DNA from: Haloplanus aerogenes
Lineage (GTDB): Archaea > Halobacteriota > Halobacteria > Halobacteriales > Haloferacaceae
Assembly: GCF_003856835.1 (NCBI RefSeq)
Contig: NZ_CP034145.1
Coordinates: forward strand, 3,100,001 to 3,164,000
Direction: 5' to 3'
Length of the DNA: 64,000 nt
Each line of letters starts with the position of its first letter. The stretch's first letter is position 1. The notes under the pieces are model-generated. The model had not been told where the DNA came from. It worked only from the letters and a program-made list of their open reading frames with translations, and searched no databases. Below, in pieces: positions 1 through 11,521 of this stretch. The position numbers and the translations under genes are program-made.

Positions 1-865
1 CCTGCTCCTCGCTCACGTCGTCGACGAGGTCGAAGTCGTCGGCGCCGGGCGTGTAGTCGATCCGTCCTGCCTCGTCGGCGGCCTTCAGCGCTTTCTCCGC
101 GTGGGCGCTCGCCGGGACGATCGGGAGGTGGTCGTAGGCGGGGTCGGCCGCGATGTCCGCGAAGTTCTCGGCCGCCGCGGGGTCGTCGATCTTGTTCGCC
201 GCGATCACCATCGGCTTCGTGCGCTTGCGAATCTCGCGGGCCAGCGACTCCCGATCCGCCTCGTCCCACGTCGACGGGTCGAGGTCGAGGCCCTCAGAAA
301 GGATGATCTGCTTGATCTCGTCCTCGTTCGTCCGGAACGCGCTCATCTGTTCGGCCAAATCGGCCTCGATGCTTGCGTCCGCGCCGTGATACTTCGACTC
401 GAAGCGCTCGATCCCCTTCTCCAGAATCCCCAGATACCACATGTCGAGTTCGTTCTCGAGGAAGTCGATGTCGTCGCGAGGGTCGTGGCCCTCCGTGGGT
501 TCGCCTTCGAGGTCCGTCTTCCCCGAGAAGTCGACGACGTGGACCAGCACGTCCGCCTCGTTGAGGTCGCTCAGGAACTGGTTGCCCAGCCCCTTCCCCT
601 CGTGAGCGCCGGGGATGAGACCGGCCACGTCGACGAGTTGGACGGGAACGAATCGCGTCCCGTCGTCGCAGTAGCCCACGCTCGGCGTGCACGTCTCGTC
701 GAACTCCGGGGCCGCACACGCGACGCGGACGTACGCCTCGCCGACGCTCGGGTCGATAGTGGTGAAGGGATACGCGCCCTCCGGCACGTCGTTCATCGTC
801 GCCGCGTTGAAGAAAGTCGACTTGCCCACCGAGGGCTTGCCGACGAGTCCGATGGCATAGCTCAT
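1..865 (-). CDS. YchF/Obg-like translation-associated GTPase, C-terminus missing at window edge
   Basis: The first 288 residues of an Obg-superfamily P-loop GTPase of the YchF branch, which associates with ribosomes. The G1 loop GKPSVGKST is at residues 9-17, the switch/G3 region reads DVAGLI, and a canonical NKID G4 motif follows. That G4 motif suggests GTP specificity, unlike bacterial YchF, where it is altered. The family is usually about 390-400 residues with a C-terminal TGS domain, so roughly 100 residues lie beyond the left edge. The ATG at 865 sits directly before the typical opening MSYAIGLVGKPS. Transcription is leftward, divergent from the small gene at 974. The family assignment is firm; the cellular role is inferred from relatives. 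Confidence 0.9.
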   Translation of the reverse strand, partial: MSYAIGLVGKPSVGKSTFFNAATMNDVPEGAYPFTTIDPSVGEAYVRVACAAPEFDETCTPSVGYCDDGTRFVPVQLVDVAGLIPGAHEGKGLGNQFLSDLNEADVLVHVVDFSGKTDLEGEPTEGHDPRDDIDFLENELDMWYLGILEKGIERFESKYHGADASIEADLAEQMSAFRTNEDEIKQIILSEGLDLDPSTWDEADRESLAREIRKRTKPMVIAANKIDDPAAAENFADIAADPAYDHLPIVPASAHAEKALKAADEAGRIDYTPGADDFDLVDDVSEEQ

Positions 866-973
866 GGTCACCCTCCACCGTCACCGGGCAAAAACGCCGC
901 TATCGCGCCGCCGTCTGGCTGTTACTCTCTTTCACACCGACCGGCTTATGCGGCCGGCGGACCGAGCGGGCAC

Positions 974-1255
974 ATGGCCGACGACTCCCCCGCGGACACC
1001 TTCGGCGTGAGCATCGGCGTCGACGACGACGCCTTTCGGTTTCTGGTTCACGTTCCCTCCAACCTCGACGCCGCCTGGAGCGACCGCGACGCCTTCCAGC
1101 AACTGGTCGAGCAGGCCGTCTGGGAGCGACTAGATCGGGACCGGACGATCCGGGCCGTCGACCGCGTGGCCGAGACGGGCGAACGGGTCGAACTCGGGAC
1201 GGTGACGCTCCGCCCCGACGGAACCGTCGTCGATCACACCCTCGCAGAACCATGA
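974..1255 (+). CDS. Small acidic haloarchaeal protein, unknown function
   Basis: A 93-residue acidic protein without a signal peptide, membrane segment or cysteine pairs. It opens MADDSPADTFGVSIG and reads like a compact alpha/beta fold. Codon use is strongly G/C-biased at third positions, as in neighbouring genes, and an ATG start was chosen because the in-frame sequence upstream looks non-coding. Its stop overlaps the next gene's start by 4 nt (ATGA), so the two are almost certainly co-transcribed and translationally coupled. I do not recognise the family. Confidence 0.7.
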   Translation: MADDSPADTFGVSIGVDDDAFRFLVHVPSNLDAAWSDRDAFQQLVEQAVWERLDRDRTIRAVDRVAETGERVELGTVTLRPDGTVVDHTLAEP

Positions 1256-1653
1256 CGCTCGCGGCGGTCCGGGCGGCCGCACTCGACCGCGCCCTCGTCG
1301 GCGACGATCCCGAGTCCGCACTCGCGCTCGCGGGCGTCGTCGATAGCGTGATGCTTCGCATCACCGAAAAGAGCGCGATGCCCGGCGCCGCGGACGAAAC
1401 AGCCGATCCGTTCACTGCCGCGATGCTCGCGGTCGGCTGTGTCGGGGCCGCGAGCGGATCAGCCGCGACCGACACGCTCGACGACCGGGCGTGGCGACCC
1501 GGCCACGACGCCGATCCAGCCGCTATCGCCGGCGCGGCCGTCGCCGTCCGTGAACGGGGTGTCGCCGTCGACCGAGCGGCCACCCTCGCCGGCTGCGCGC
1601 CGGCGACGCTCGACGCCGTCGTTGAGAAGCAACGTCGCGAAAAAGAGAACTGA
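1252..1653 (+). CDS. Hypothetical protein coupled to the preceding small gene
   Basis: A 133-residue alanine-rich, mostly helical protein. It starts inside the stop codon of the preceding gene (4-nt ATGA overlap), the usual sign of translational coupling in haloarchaea. It has two isolated cysteines and no CxxC pair, no signal peptide and no clear transmembrane helix. The C-terminus is a charged tail rich in K, R and E. It converges on the surface-protein gene that ends at 1661, leaving 7 nt between them. No family is recognised; coupling suggests a shared role with the upstream protein. Confidence 0.65.
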   Translation: MTLAAVRAAALDRALVGDDPESALALAGVVDSVMLRITEKSAMPGAADETADPFTAAMLAVGCVGAASGSAATDTLDDRAWRPGHDADPAAIAGAAVAVRERGVAVDRAATLAGCAPATLDAVVEKQRREKEN

Positions 1654-1660
1654 GTCTCAG

Positions 1661-3316
1661 TTAGCGACCGTTGCCGTTTCCGCCGCCGTTGCCGCCAGCG
1701 TTCCCGCCGCCACTGTTGCCGCCAGCGTTCCCGCCGCCACTGTTGCCGCCAGCGTTCCCGCCGCCACTGTTGCCGCCAGCGTTGTCGCTACCGCCACCGG
1801 CATCGTCGTTGCCGCTACTGCCGGCGTCGTTGTCGCCGGCGTCGTCGTTACCGCCGTCCTGTTCGTCTTCCTCGTCCGACTGCCCGGGAGCCGAGTCGGA
1901 GTTACCCGGCGACTCGTCGCTTTCGTCCTCGGACTGGTCGTCGTCGCTATCCTCGGACTGCCCGGGGGCCGAATCGGAGTTACCCGGTGACTCGTCGCTC
2001 TCGTCCTCGGACTGATCGTCGTCGCTATCCTCGGACTGACCCGGTGCCGATCCCGAGTTACCCGGCGATTCGTCGCTCTCGTCCTCGGCGTCATCGCCAG
2101 ACTGTCCCGGTGCCGATCCCGAGTTACCCGGCGACTCGTCCTCATCGTCGTCGGACTGACCCGGGGCCGATCCCGAGTTACCCGGAGCGCTCTCGTTGCC
2201 CTTGTTCTCGACCGGCGGGTTCGCCGGAACGATCCGCGACTGGTTGCCGTCCTTCTTCTCCTGACCCGGCGGCGTCACGGGCGCGTTGTTGCCCGCGGCC
2301 GGCGGCGTCACGGGCGCGTTGTTCCCGACCGCCTCGGAGTTACCCGCGTTCGACGGGTTGTTGCCCGTCACGAAGTCGGACACCTGCTGACCGATGCCGG
2401 TGAAGCCGGCACCCTTCAGCGCGTCGACGAAGGCCGAGACGATCTGACCGAACGGCCCGACCGGTTCGGGAGGCTCCAAGTCAGCCGTCGTCGTCGCCGT
2501 GTCGCCCTCTTTCGTCGCCGTCACCGTCACCGTGACGTTCTCCGCGGGCGCCGGGAGCACGACCGTCCCGGTGTCGTCCGTCTCGTACTCGCCCGTGGCC
2601 GCGTACGTGCCATCGGTCGTCACGGTGACCGTCGCATTCGTCACCGGTTCACCGAGTCGGCCGACCGAGACGGTCACCGTCCCGTCGTCGGCCTGTTCGA
2701 CACCCACGGCGAGCGTCTGAACCGGCTTAACGACGACCGACGTGGACGCCGTGTCGTTCCCGTCCATCGCCGTGATCGTCAGTTCGACCGTCTCGTCCGG
2801 GTTGGCGAGCGTGACCGTGCCGTTCTCGTCGGTCTCGAACTCGCCCGTGTCGGCGTAGGTCGTGTTCGCCGTCACGTTCACCGTCGCGTCCTCGACCGTC
2901 GCGTTTCCGCGCGTGACCGTCACGACGACCGACCCGTCGGCCGCACCGTCAACCTCGATACCGAGTGCCGGTTCGAGGTCGACTGTCTGCGTCGTGGTCG
3001 TGCCGTTGTAACTCGCCTCGACGGTGACCGTCACCGGTTCGTCGGGCGCCTCGAGCGACACCGTGCCGTTGGTGTCGGTCTCGTACTCGCCCGCACCGGC
3101 GTACGTGTCGTTACCGTCGGCGGTCACGTTCACCGTCGCGTTCTCGACGGCCGTGCCGTTGTCCGTCAGGGTGACCGTCACCGCCCCTGTCTCGTCCTGT
3201 GTCACGTCCAGTGACAGCGACTCATCTGTCGTCTGCGCTGTCACCGCTGCCGGCGCGACCGCCGACACCAATAACAGCGCCGCCATCAGTATCGCACCAG
3301 TTCGTTTCGCGTTCAT
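1661..3316 (-). CDS. Large secreted surface protein with Ig-like repeats and an acidic low-complexity tail
   Basis: A 551-residue exported protein. The start MNAKRTGAILMAALLL begins a Sec-type signal peptide ending near AVTA. An in-frame ATG five codons upstream is less likely. Three tandem beta-sandwich-like repeats of about 80 residues follow; each contains versions of VTVT, ENATVNVT and GEYETD..GTV, with many N-x-S/T sequons that could be glycosylated. After a linker (about residues 240-370) comes a tail of near-identical acidic repeats of the type SPGNSGSAPGQS plus D/E/S runs, then glycine/asparagine repeats (GGGNAGGNS). There is no clear C-terminal membrane anchor or PGF motif. A cell-surface or adhesin-like role is inferred. 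The repetitive DNA makes length variation likely. Confidence 0.8.
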   Translation of the reverse strand: MNAKRTGAILMAALLLVSAVAPAAVTAQTTDESLSLDVTQDETGAVTVTLTDNGTAVENATVNVTADGNDTYAGAGEYETDTNGTVSLEAPDEPVTVTVEASYNGTTTTQTVDLEPALGIEVDGAADGSVVVTVTRGNATVEDATVNVTANTTYADTGEFETDENGTVTLANPDETVELTITAMDGNDTASTSVVVKPVQTLAVGVEQADDGTVTVSVGRLGEPVTNATVTVTTDGTYAATGEYETDDTGTVVLPAPAENVTVTVTATKEGDTATTTADLEPPEPVGPFGQIVSAFVDALKGAGFTGIGQQVSDFVTGNNPSNAGNSEAVGNNAPVTPPAAGNNAPVTPPGQEKKDGNQSRIVPANPPVENKGNESAPGNSGSAPGQSDDDEDESPGNSGSAPGQSGDDAEDESDESPGNSGSAPGQSEDSDDDQSEDESDESPGNSDSAPGQSEDSDDDQSEDESDESPGNSDSAPGQSDEEDEQDGGNDDAGDNDAGSSGNDDAGGGSDNAGGNSGGGNAGGNSGGGNAGGNSGGGNAGGNGGGNGNGR

Positions 3317-3339
3317 GCCGGTCGAGTCCACGGCCTACA

Positions 3340-3351
3340 CCCCGTTAAATC
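3340..3351 (-). promoter_or_regulatory. TATA-like promoter element of the surface-protein gene
   Basis: On the minus strand this reads GATTTAACGGGG. It is centred about 30 nt upstream of the surface-protein ATG at 3316, consistent with a leaderless or very short-leader mRNA. It lies inside a short imperfect inverted repeat (cccgttaaatcggg). Confidence 0.45.
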
Positions 3352-3387
3352 GGGAAAGCGCTGAAGCCGGGTTTGGGGCGTTTCACC

Positions 3388-3411
3388 CCGATTAAACCCG
3401 GTTTAATTCGG
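3388..3411. promoter_or_regulatory. Palindromic motif (ATTAAACCCGGTTTAAT core) upstream of the surface-protein promoter
   Basis: A 17-nt core, ATTAAACCCGGTTTAAT, is flanked by CCG and TCGG, making a near-perfect 24-nt palindrome. It sits about 40 nt upstream of the surface-protein TATA element. A closely similar element occurs at 62801-62830 in front of another gene. It is a candidate operator; no binding protein is known from this sequence. Confidence 0.45.
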
Positions 3412-3539
3412 ATTGCCGAGCGTTATCGCGTGTGAGATGTGGGTAGGTGTGGCGAGACCAGTGGCTCGGAGCGTATGAAAACGCGACGAGTGGACGGATG
3501 GCCGTCGCTCGCCGAGTGAATGAAATGAAGTATGAATGG

Positions 3540-3659
3540 TGAGGCGGCGAATCGGGTCTCCCAGAGGCTCGCGCACTCCAGTACTGGCCGATACGCAGAC
3601 AGGCTTAACGTCCGTGTTCGGGATGGGTACGGGTGTGTCCCTGCCGCTCTGGCCGCCTT
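3540..3659 (-). rRNA. rrf: 5S ribosomal RNA
   Basis: The reverse complement carries the archaeal 5S core: GGCGGCCAGAGCGGC at the 5' side, CCCGTACCCATCCCGAACACGG in the middle, and AGTACTGGAGTGCGCGAGCC towards the 3' side, ending in TTCGCCGCC. The outer GGCGGC/GCCGCC stem pairs. Ends are approximate to a few bases. It is the last recognisable gene of the rRNA operon; no tRNA-Cys follows it. Confidence 0.93.
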
Positions 3660-3714
3660 CATGCCGACCGACGGAATCGAACCGTCATCAGACCACTGTC
3701 GGTGGGTCGAACTA

Positions 3715-3750
3715 CCGTATGTACGTGCGATCCAGTTAACGCCTGGACCC
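3715..3750 (-). other. 23S rRNA processing stem, 3' arm
   Basis: This 36-nt segment is an inverted copy of 6735-6770 on the other side of 23S. The outer 21 nt (CCGTATGTACGTGCGATCCAG on the plus strand) and the inner 8 nt (CTGGACCC) match exactly, separated by a 7-nt mismatched internal loop. This is the expected location of the precursor stem cut by the archaeal splicing endonuclease to release pre-23S. Confidence 0.8.
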
Positions 3751-3782
3751 GATCAGTCAGATCAGGTCACAGTGCGAATCAG

Positions 3783-6694
<2,912 letters not shown>

Positions 6695-6734
6695 ATTGAT
6701 GGTTGTCACACTAGTGACCCGGATATGACTGTTC

Positions 6735-6770
6735 GGGTCCAGTGGACGCCTGGATCGCACGTACATACGG
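6735..6770 (-). other. 23S rRNA processing stem, 5' arm
   Basis: The inverted partner of 3715-3750. Together they can form a 21-bp plus 8-bp stem looping out the whole 23S, with an internal loop where a bulge-helix-bulge-type cleavage site would lie. It sits in the spacer between tRNA-Ala and 23S, about 40 nt from the mature 23S 5' end. Confidence 0.8.
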
Positions 6771-6909
6771 TGTCATTACGCTCTCGTGGACGCGAGGGCG
6801 TTCGACCCTTCCCATCCGCGTTCACACGGGATGGTGCATCGGTCTTGCGTAGCCCAACCGAGCGCCGTCATGCACTTAAGCAGTGCGTTTCGGCGACGGT
6901 GGGCTGGCA

Positions 6910-6981
6910 TGGACCCGCTGGGATTTGAACCCAGGGCGTCCTCCTTGCAAAGGAGGTGCTCTACCGCTGAGCTACGGGCCC
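6910..6981 (-). tRNA. tRNA-Ala (anticodon TGC)
   Basis: The reverse complement folds as a 72-nt tRNA: acceptor GGGCCCG pairs CGGGTCC, the D-arm is GCTCAGCGGTAGAGC, the anticodon arm CTCCTTTGCAAGGAG carries TGC, and the T-arm is CTGGGTTCAAATCCCAG. The discriminator is A and CCA is not encoded. It occupies the usual archaeal position between 16S and 23S. Confidence 0.97.
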
Positions 6982-7040
6982 GGTCCCAAAGTGGGACGCT
7001 GGGTGATGGTGTGTGAGCCTCGGTGGGTCGTAGGTGCCCG

Positions 7041-7080
7041 GTCGTTCGGGTGGGCGATCCGATTCCTTGGACGAGTGGTC
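7041..7080 (-). other. 16S rRNA processing stem, 3' arm
   Basis: This matches, as an inverted repeat, 8656-8699 upstream of 16S. Paired blocks include GACCACT, GTCCAAGG, GGATCG and CCACCCGA, with small loops between them. It is the expected pre-16S excision stem. Confidence 0.75.
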
Positions 7081-7126
7081 GCTACGTGGTGGGCCTCCCG
7101 TGTGGAAGCGGGAGGTCCCGGTCAGT

Positions 7127-8597
<1,471 letters not shown>

Positions 8598-8655
8598 GGG
8601 CTCACTCCAGAGGGAGTGAGGGGTGGCGGGAAACGTAATGTTTCCGCGTCGTAAA

Positions 8656-8699
8656 GACCACTGAGGTCCAAGGTGGTGGATCGGGTCCACCCGAGCGAC
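8656..8699 (-). other. 16S rRNA processing stem, 5' arm
   Basis: The partner of 7041-7080. The pair brackets 16S, with an internal loop (GAG on this arm) between the GACCACT and GTCCAAGG blocks, where a bulge-helix-bulge-like cleavage site is expected. It lies in the 16S leader between promoter P2 and mature 16S. Confidence 0.75.
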
Positions 8700-8803
8700 C
8701 GGGTGACACCGACCCACCGAGGCTCACATCAGATTCCGTCTTACGGCGGACCGCAGGGGGGGAATCCTCATGTTTCGTCCGGACTTGAACCGACGAGAGC
8801 GAC

Positions 8804-8812
8804 CCATATAAG
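8804..8812 (-). promoter_or_regulatory. rRNA operon proximal promoter (P2) TATA box
   Basis: The minus strand reads GGGCTTATATGGGTCGC. This TATA box lies about 210 nt upstream of mature 16S, the right place for a haloarchaeal rRNA leader promoter. The transcription start would be about 25 nt downstream. Confidence 0.6.
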
Positions 8813-8914
8813 CCCGTTGATCGGGCCCGGGGGATCTCCCATCGGAGCGTGTGGTCCGGGACGCCGAGGGCATCGTCGCCCTCGCCGCGTTCGCATTAGA
8901 TGCAGAATGGAGGT

Positions 8915-8924
8915 GAATACTTAA
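8915..8924 (-). promoter_or_regulatory. rRNA operon distal promoter (P1) TATA box
   Basis: The minus strand reads GGGGTTAAGTATTCACC, a second TATA-like box about 110 nt upstream of P2. Tandem promoters are typical of haloarchaeal rRNA operons. The rest of 8598-9097 holds the rRNA leader, these promoters and the TBP promoter; I see no gene there. Confidence 0.5.
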
Positions 8925-9062
8925 CCCCGTTGGTTTCCGCTGAAATCGGCAGACGCAATGATATTTGCGTGGTGATCCCTGTCGTGGTGAGTGGTCGCAC
9001 GAGGGGTCGATTCGGGCTGTCGCCCGGCGTGAAGGATCAACGACCGCACGTCTCCGGGGTGG

Positions 9063-9070
9063 TTTATAAG
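9063..9070 (+). promoter_or_regulatory. TATA box of the TBP gene
   Basis: TTTATAAG is centred about 31 nt upstream of the TBP ATG at 9098, implying a very short leader. It faces away from the divergent rRNA promoters about 140 nt to the left. Confidence 0.7.
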
Positions 9071-9097
9071 GATGGGGCGTGCATTTGGGCGCATACG

Positions 9098-9658
9098 ATG
9101 AGTGACCCGGCAGATTCGATAGAGATTCAGAACGTGGTGGCGTCGACCGGCATCGGGCAAGAGCTCGATCTCGAAGCGCTCGCGGAGGACCTCCCCGGGG
9201 CCGACTTCAATCCCGACAACTTCCCAGGGCTGGTCTACCGCACGCAGGAACCGAAAGCGGCGGCCCTCATCTTCCGGTCGGGGAAGATCGTGTGCACGGG
9301 CGCGAAGAGTATCGACGACGTCCACGACGCACTCGGTATCATCTTCCAGAAACTCCGCGACCTGCAGATTCCCGTCGAGGAGAGCCCAGAGATCACGGTC
9401 CAGAACATCGTCTCCAGCGCGGATCTGGGCCACACGCTCAACCTCAACGCCCTCGCCATCGGGCTTGGGCTGGAGGACGTGGAGTACGAACCGGAACAGT
9501 TCCCCGGTCTCGTCTACCGCATGGACGATCCCGACGTGGTCATCCTGCTGTTCGGCAGCGGGAAAATCGTCATCACGGGTGGGAAGCGGACGGCCGACGC
9601 CGCCGAGGCGGTCGACGTGATCGTCGACCGCATCGACGATCTGGGACTGCTGGGCTAG
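9098..9658 (+). CDS. tbp: TATA-box-binding protein (TBP)
   Basis: A general transcription factor that binds promoter TATA boxes and recruits TFB and RNA polymerase. The 186 residues form the two-repeat TBP saddle. Each repeat contains an IQNVVAST- or VQNIVSSA-type strand, FPGLVYR, and (I/L)(I/L)F.SGKIV.TG. Both repeats are complete and the protein is strongly acidic, as in halophiles. The ATG at 9098 is chosen because it follows the TATA box TTTATAAG at the right distance and gives the usual family length; upstream in-frame sequence belongs to the promoter region. It is divergent from the rRNA operon and followed 45 nt later by the XPB-like helicase. Haloarchaea often encode several TBPs; only one is visible here. 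Confidence 0.97.
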   Translation: MSDPADSIEIQNVVASTGIGQELDLEALAEDLPGADFNPDNFPGLVYRTQEPKAAALIFRSGKIVCTGAKSIDDVHDALGIIFQKLRDLQIPVEESPEITVQNIVSSADLGHTLNLNALAIGLGLEDVEYEPEQFPGLVYRMDDPDVVILLFGSGKIVITGGKRTADAAEAVDVIVDRIDDLGLLG

Positions 9659-9703
9659 GAACGGGTCACAACTCGTTTCTCCGTCCGGGGCGTACCGGCA
9701 CCG

Positions 9704-11521
9704 ATGACCGACGAATCCGCAGACGGCATGGACGCCGTCACGCTGGAGTCGTTCCACGACGCGTTGCAGGCGGAGGGACGCCCCGTCGCCACCGCCCAGC
9801 AGATCGCCCGCCGGATCGGGTGTTCGCAGGCAGCTGCCAGCGAGGCCCTCGACCGACTAGTTACCGACGGCCGCGTGGAACGCCTCGACGTCGAAGCCGA
9901 CCCCGTCGTCTGGTATCCGACCGAGTGGAAGGAACTCGCGGAGCGCGAGCGCGTGATACTCTTTCCGGAGCGGCGGGAACTCGTCGTCGACCAGCCGACT
10001 CAGTACACCCGCGCGCAACTCTCTCGTCTCGCCCACCTCGTCGACACCTCCGGAACCAAAGGCTACCTCTATCGCATCCGCCAGGAGGACGTGTGGGCCG
10101 CACCGTTCGACGACTGCGACGCCCTCCTGCGAACGCTGCGCTCCGTCCTCCCCCGACGGTCTCCCCACCTCGAGGAGTGGATCGAGCGCCAGTGGACTCG
10201 CGCCCGGCAGTTCACACTCACGACCCACGAGGACGGCTACACGGTTCTGGAGGCGGCGAGCGAGAGCCTGATGGGCAACGTCGCCCGGCAGAAACTCGAC
10301 GAGGAACACCTTCATGCCCCCATCTCTGACACCGAGAGCTGGGTCGTGGAGGGGAGCGAGGCGGCGATCAAGCGGGTCCTCTACGAGGCGGGCTACCCCG
10401 TCGTCGACGAGCGTGATCTGGAGACCGGCGACCCACTCGACGTGGACCTGACGACGAGTCTCCGCGACTACCAGCGCGACTGGGTCGACCGCTTCCTCGA
10501 TCAGCGTGCCGGCGTGTTCGTCGGCCCGTCGGGGAGCGGCAAGACCGTCGCCGCCATCGGCGCTCTCGCGGCCGTCGGCGGCGAGACGCTGATTCTCGTC
10601 CCCAGCCGCGAACTCGCGGGGCAGTGGCGGACCGAACTCCTCGAACACACGACGCTCGACACGGAAGACATCGGTGAGTACCACGGGGGCGAGAAAGACA
10701 TCAGCCCAGTCACTATCGCCACCTACCAGGTCGCGGGCATGGACCGCCACCGCGCGCTGTTCGACCGCCGCGAGTGGGGGCTGATCGTCTACGACGAGGT
10801 CCACCACATCCCCAGCGAGGTGTACCGGCGGAGCGCGGACCTCCAGAGCAAACACCGCCTCGGCCTCTCCGCGACGCCGGTGCGGGAGGACGACCGCGAG
10901 ACGGATATCTACACGCTCGTCGGTCCACCCATCGGCACCGACTGGGACGCCCTCTTCGACGCCGGCTACGTCCAGGAGCCCGAGGTCGAGATCCGCTACC
11001 TCCCGTGGGCGAACGACGAGGAACGCAACGCGTACGGGAGCGCGGAGCCGCGCGCGAAACATCGGATCGCCGGCGAGAATCCGGCGAAGATCGACGAAGT
11101 GCGTCACCTGCTCGCGGAACACCCGACGGCGAAGGCGCTCGTCTTCGTCGAGTGGCTGGATCACGGCCGGGAAATCGCTGACGCCATCGACGCGCCCTTC
11201 GTCAGCGGCGAGATGCCCCACCACGAACGCGACCGGTTGTTCGAGGAGTTCCGAGCGGGCGAGCGCCGGACGCTCGTCGTCTCCCGCGTCGGCGACGAGG
11301 GGATCGACCTGCCGAACGCCGAACTCGCCATCGTCGCCTCGGGGCTCGGCGGGTCGCGCCGACAGGGTGCCCAGCGGGCCGGGCGGACGATGCGCCCCGC
11401 AGGGAGCGCGACGGTGTACGTGCTGGCGACCCGCGGGACGAGCGAGGAAGACTTCGCCCAGCGACAGATGCGCCACCTCGCGGAGAAAGGGATTCGCGTG
11501 ACCGAGCAGGGCGTCGATTAG
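9704..11521 (+). CDS. XPB/Rad25-type DNA helicase with N-terminal winged helix
   Basis: A 605-residue superfamily 2 DNA-dependent ATPase of the archaeal XPB family, associated with DNA opening in repair or transcription. Residues about 10-65 look like a helix-turn-helix. A damage-recognition-like region follows to about 250. Helicase domain 1 has GPSGSGKT at 274-281, DEVHH at 364-368 and SATPVREDD near 389-397, which includes the XPB RED signature. Domain 2 ends with QRAGRTMRP (motif VI). The gene lies 45 nt after TBP on the same strand, so a shared transcript is possible. Its TAG stop overlaps the convergent aminotransferase stop by 4 nt (TTAG). Confidence 0.93.
   Translation: MTDESADGMDAVTLESFHDALQAEGRPVATAQQIARRIGCSQAAASEALDRLVTDGRVERLDVEADPVVWYPTEWKELAERERVILFPERRELVVDQPTQYTRAQLSRLAHLVDTSGTKGYLYRIRQEDVWAAPFDDCDALLRTLRSVLPRRSPHLEEWIERQWTRARQFTLTTHEDGYTVLEAASESLMGNVARQKLDEEHLHAPISDTESWVVEGSEAAIKRVLYEAGYPVVDERDLETGDPLDVDLTTSLRDYQRDWVDRFLDQRAGVFVGPSGSGKTVAAIGALAAVGGETLILVPSRELAGQWRTELLEHTTLDTEDIGEYHGGEKDISPVTIATYQVAGMDRHRALFDRREWGLIVYDEVHHIPSEVYRRSADLQSKHRLGLSATPVREDDRETDIYTLVGPPIGTDWDALFDAGYVQEPEVEIRYLPWANDEERNAYGSAEPRAKHRIAGENPAKIDEVRHLLAEHPTAKALVFVEWLDHGREIADAIDAPFVSGEMPHHERDRLFEEFRAGERRTLVVSRVGDEGIDLPNAELAIVASGLGGSRRQGAQRAGRTMRPAGSATVYVLATRGTSEEDFAQRQMRHLAEKGIRVTEQGVD

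Noticed and set aside
101-1255. A 384-codon plus-strand frame reading through the left-hand genes
   Set aside because: It is antisense to the YchF-like GTPase and then reads into the small gene at 974. Only the part from 974 has a sensible start and composition.
1661-2215. Tandem repeats considered as a CRISPR array
   Set aside because: Repeats encode an in-frame low-complexity protein tail, there are no unique spacers and no cas genes in the window.
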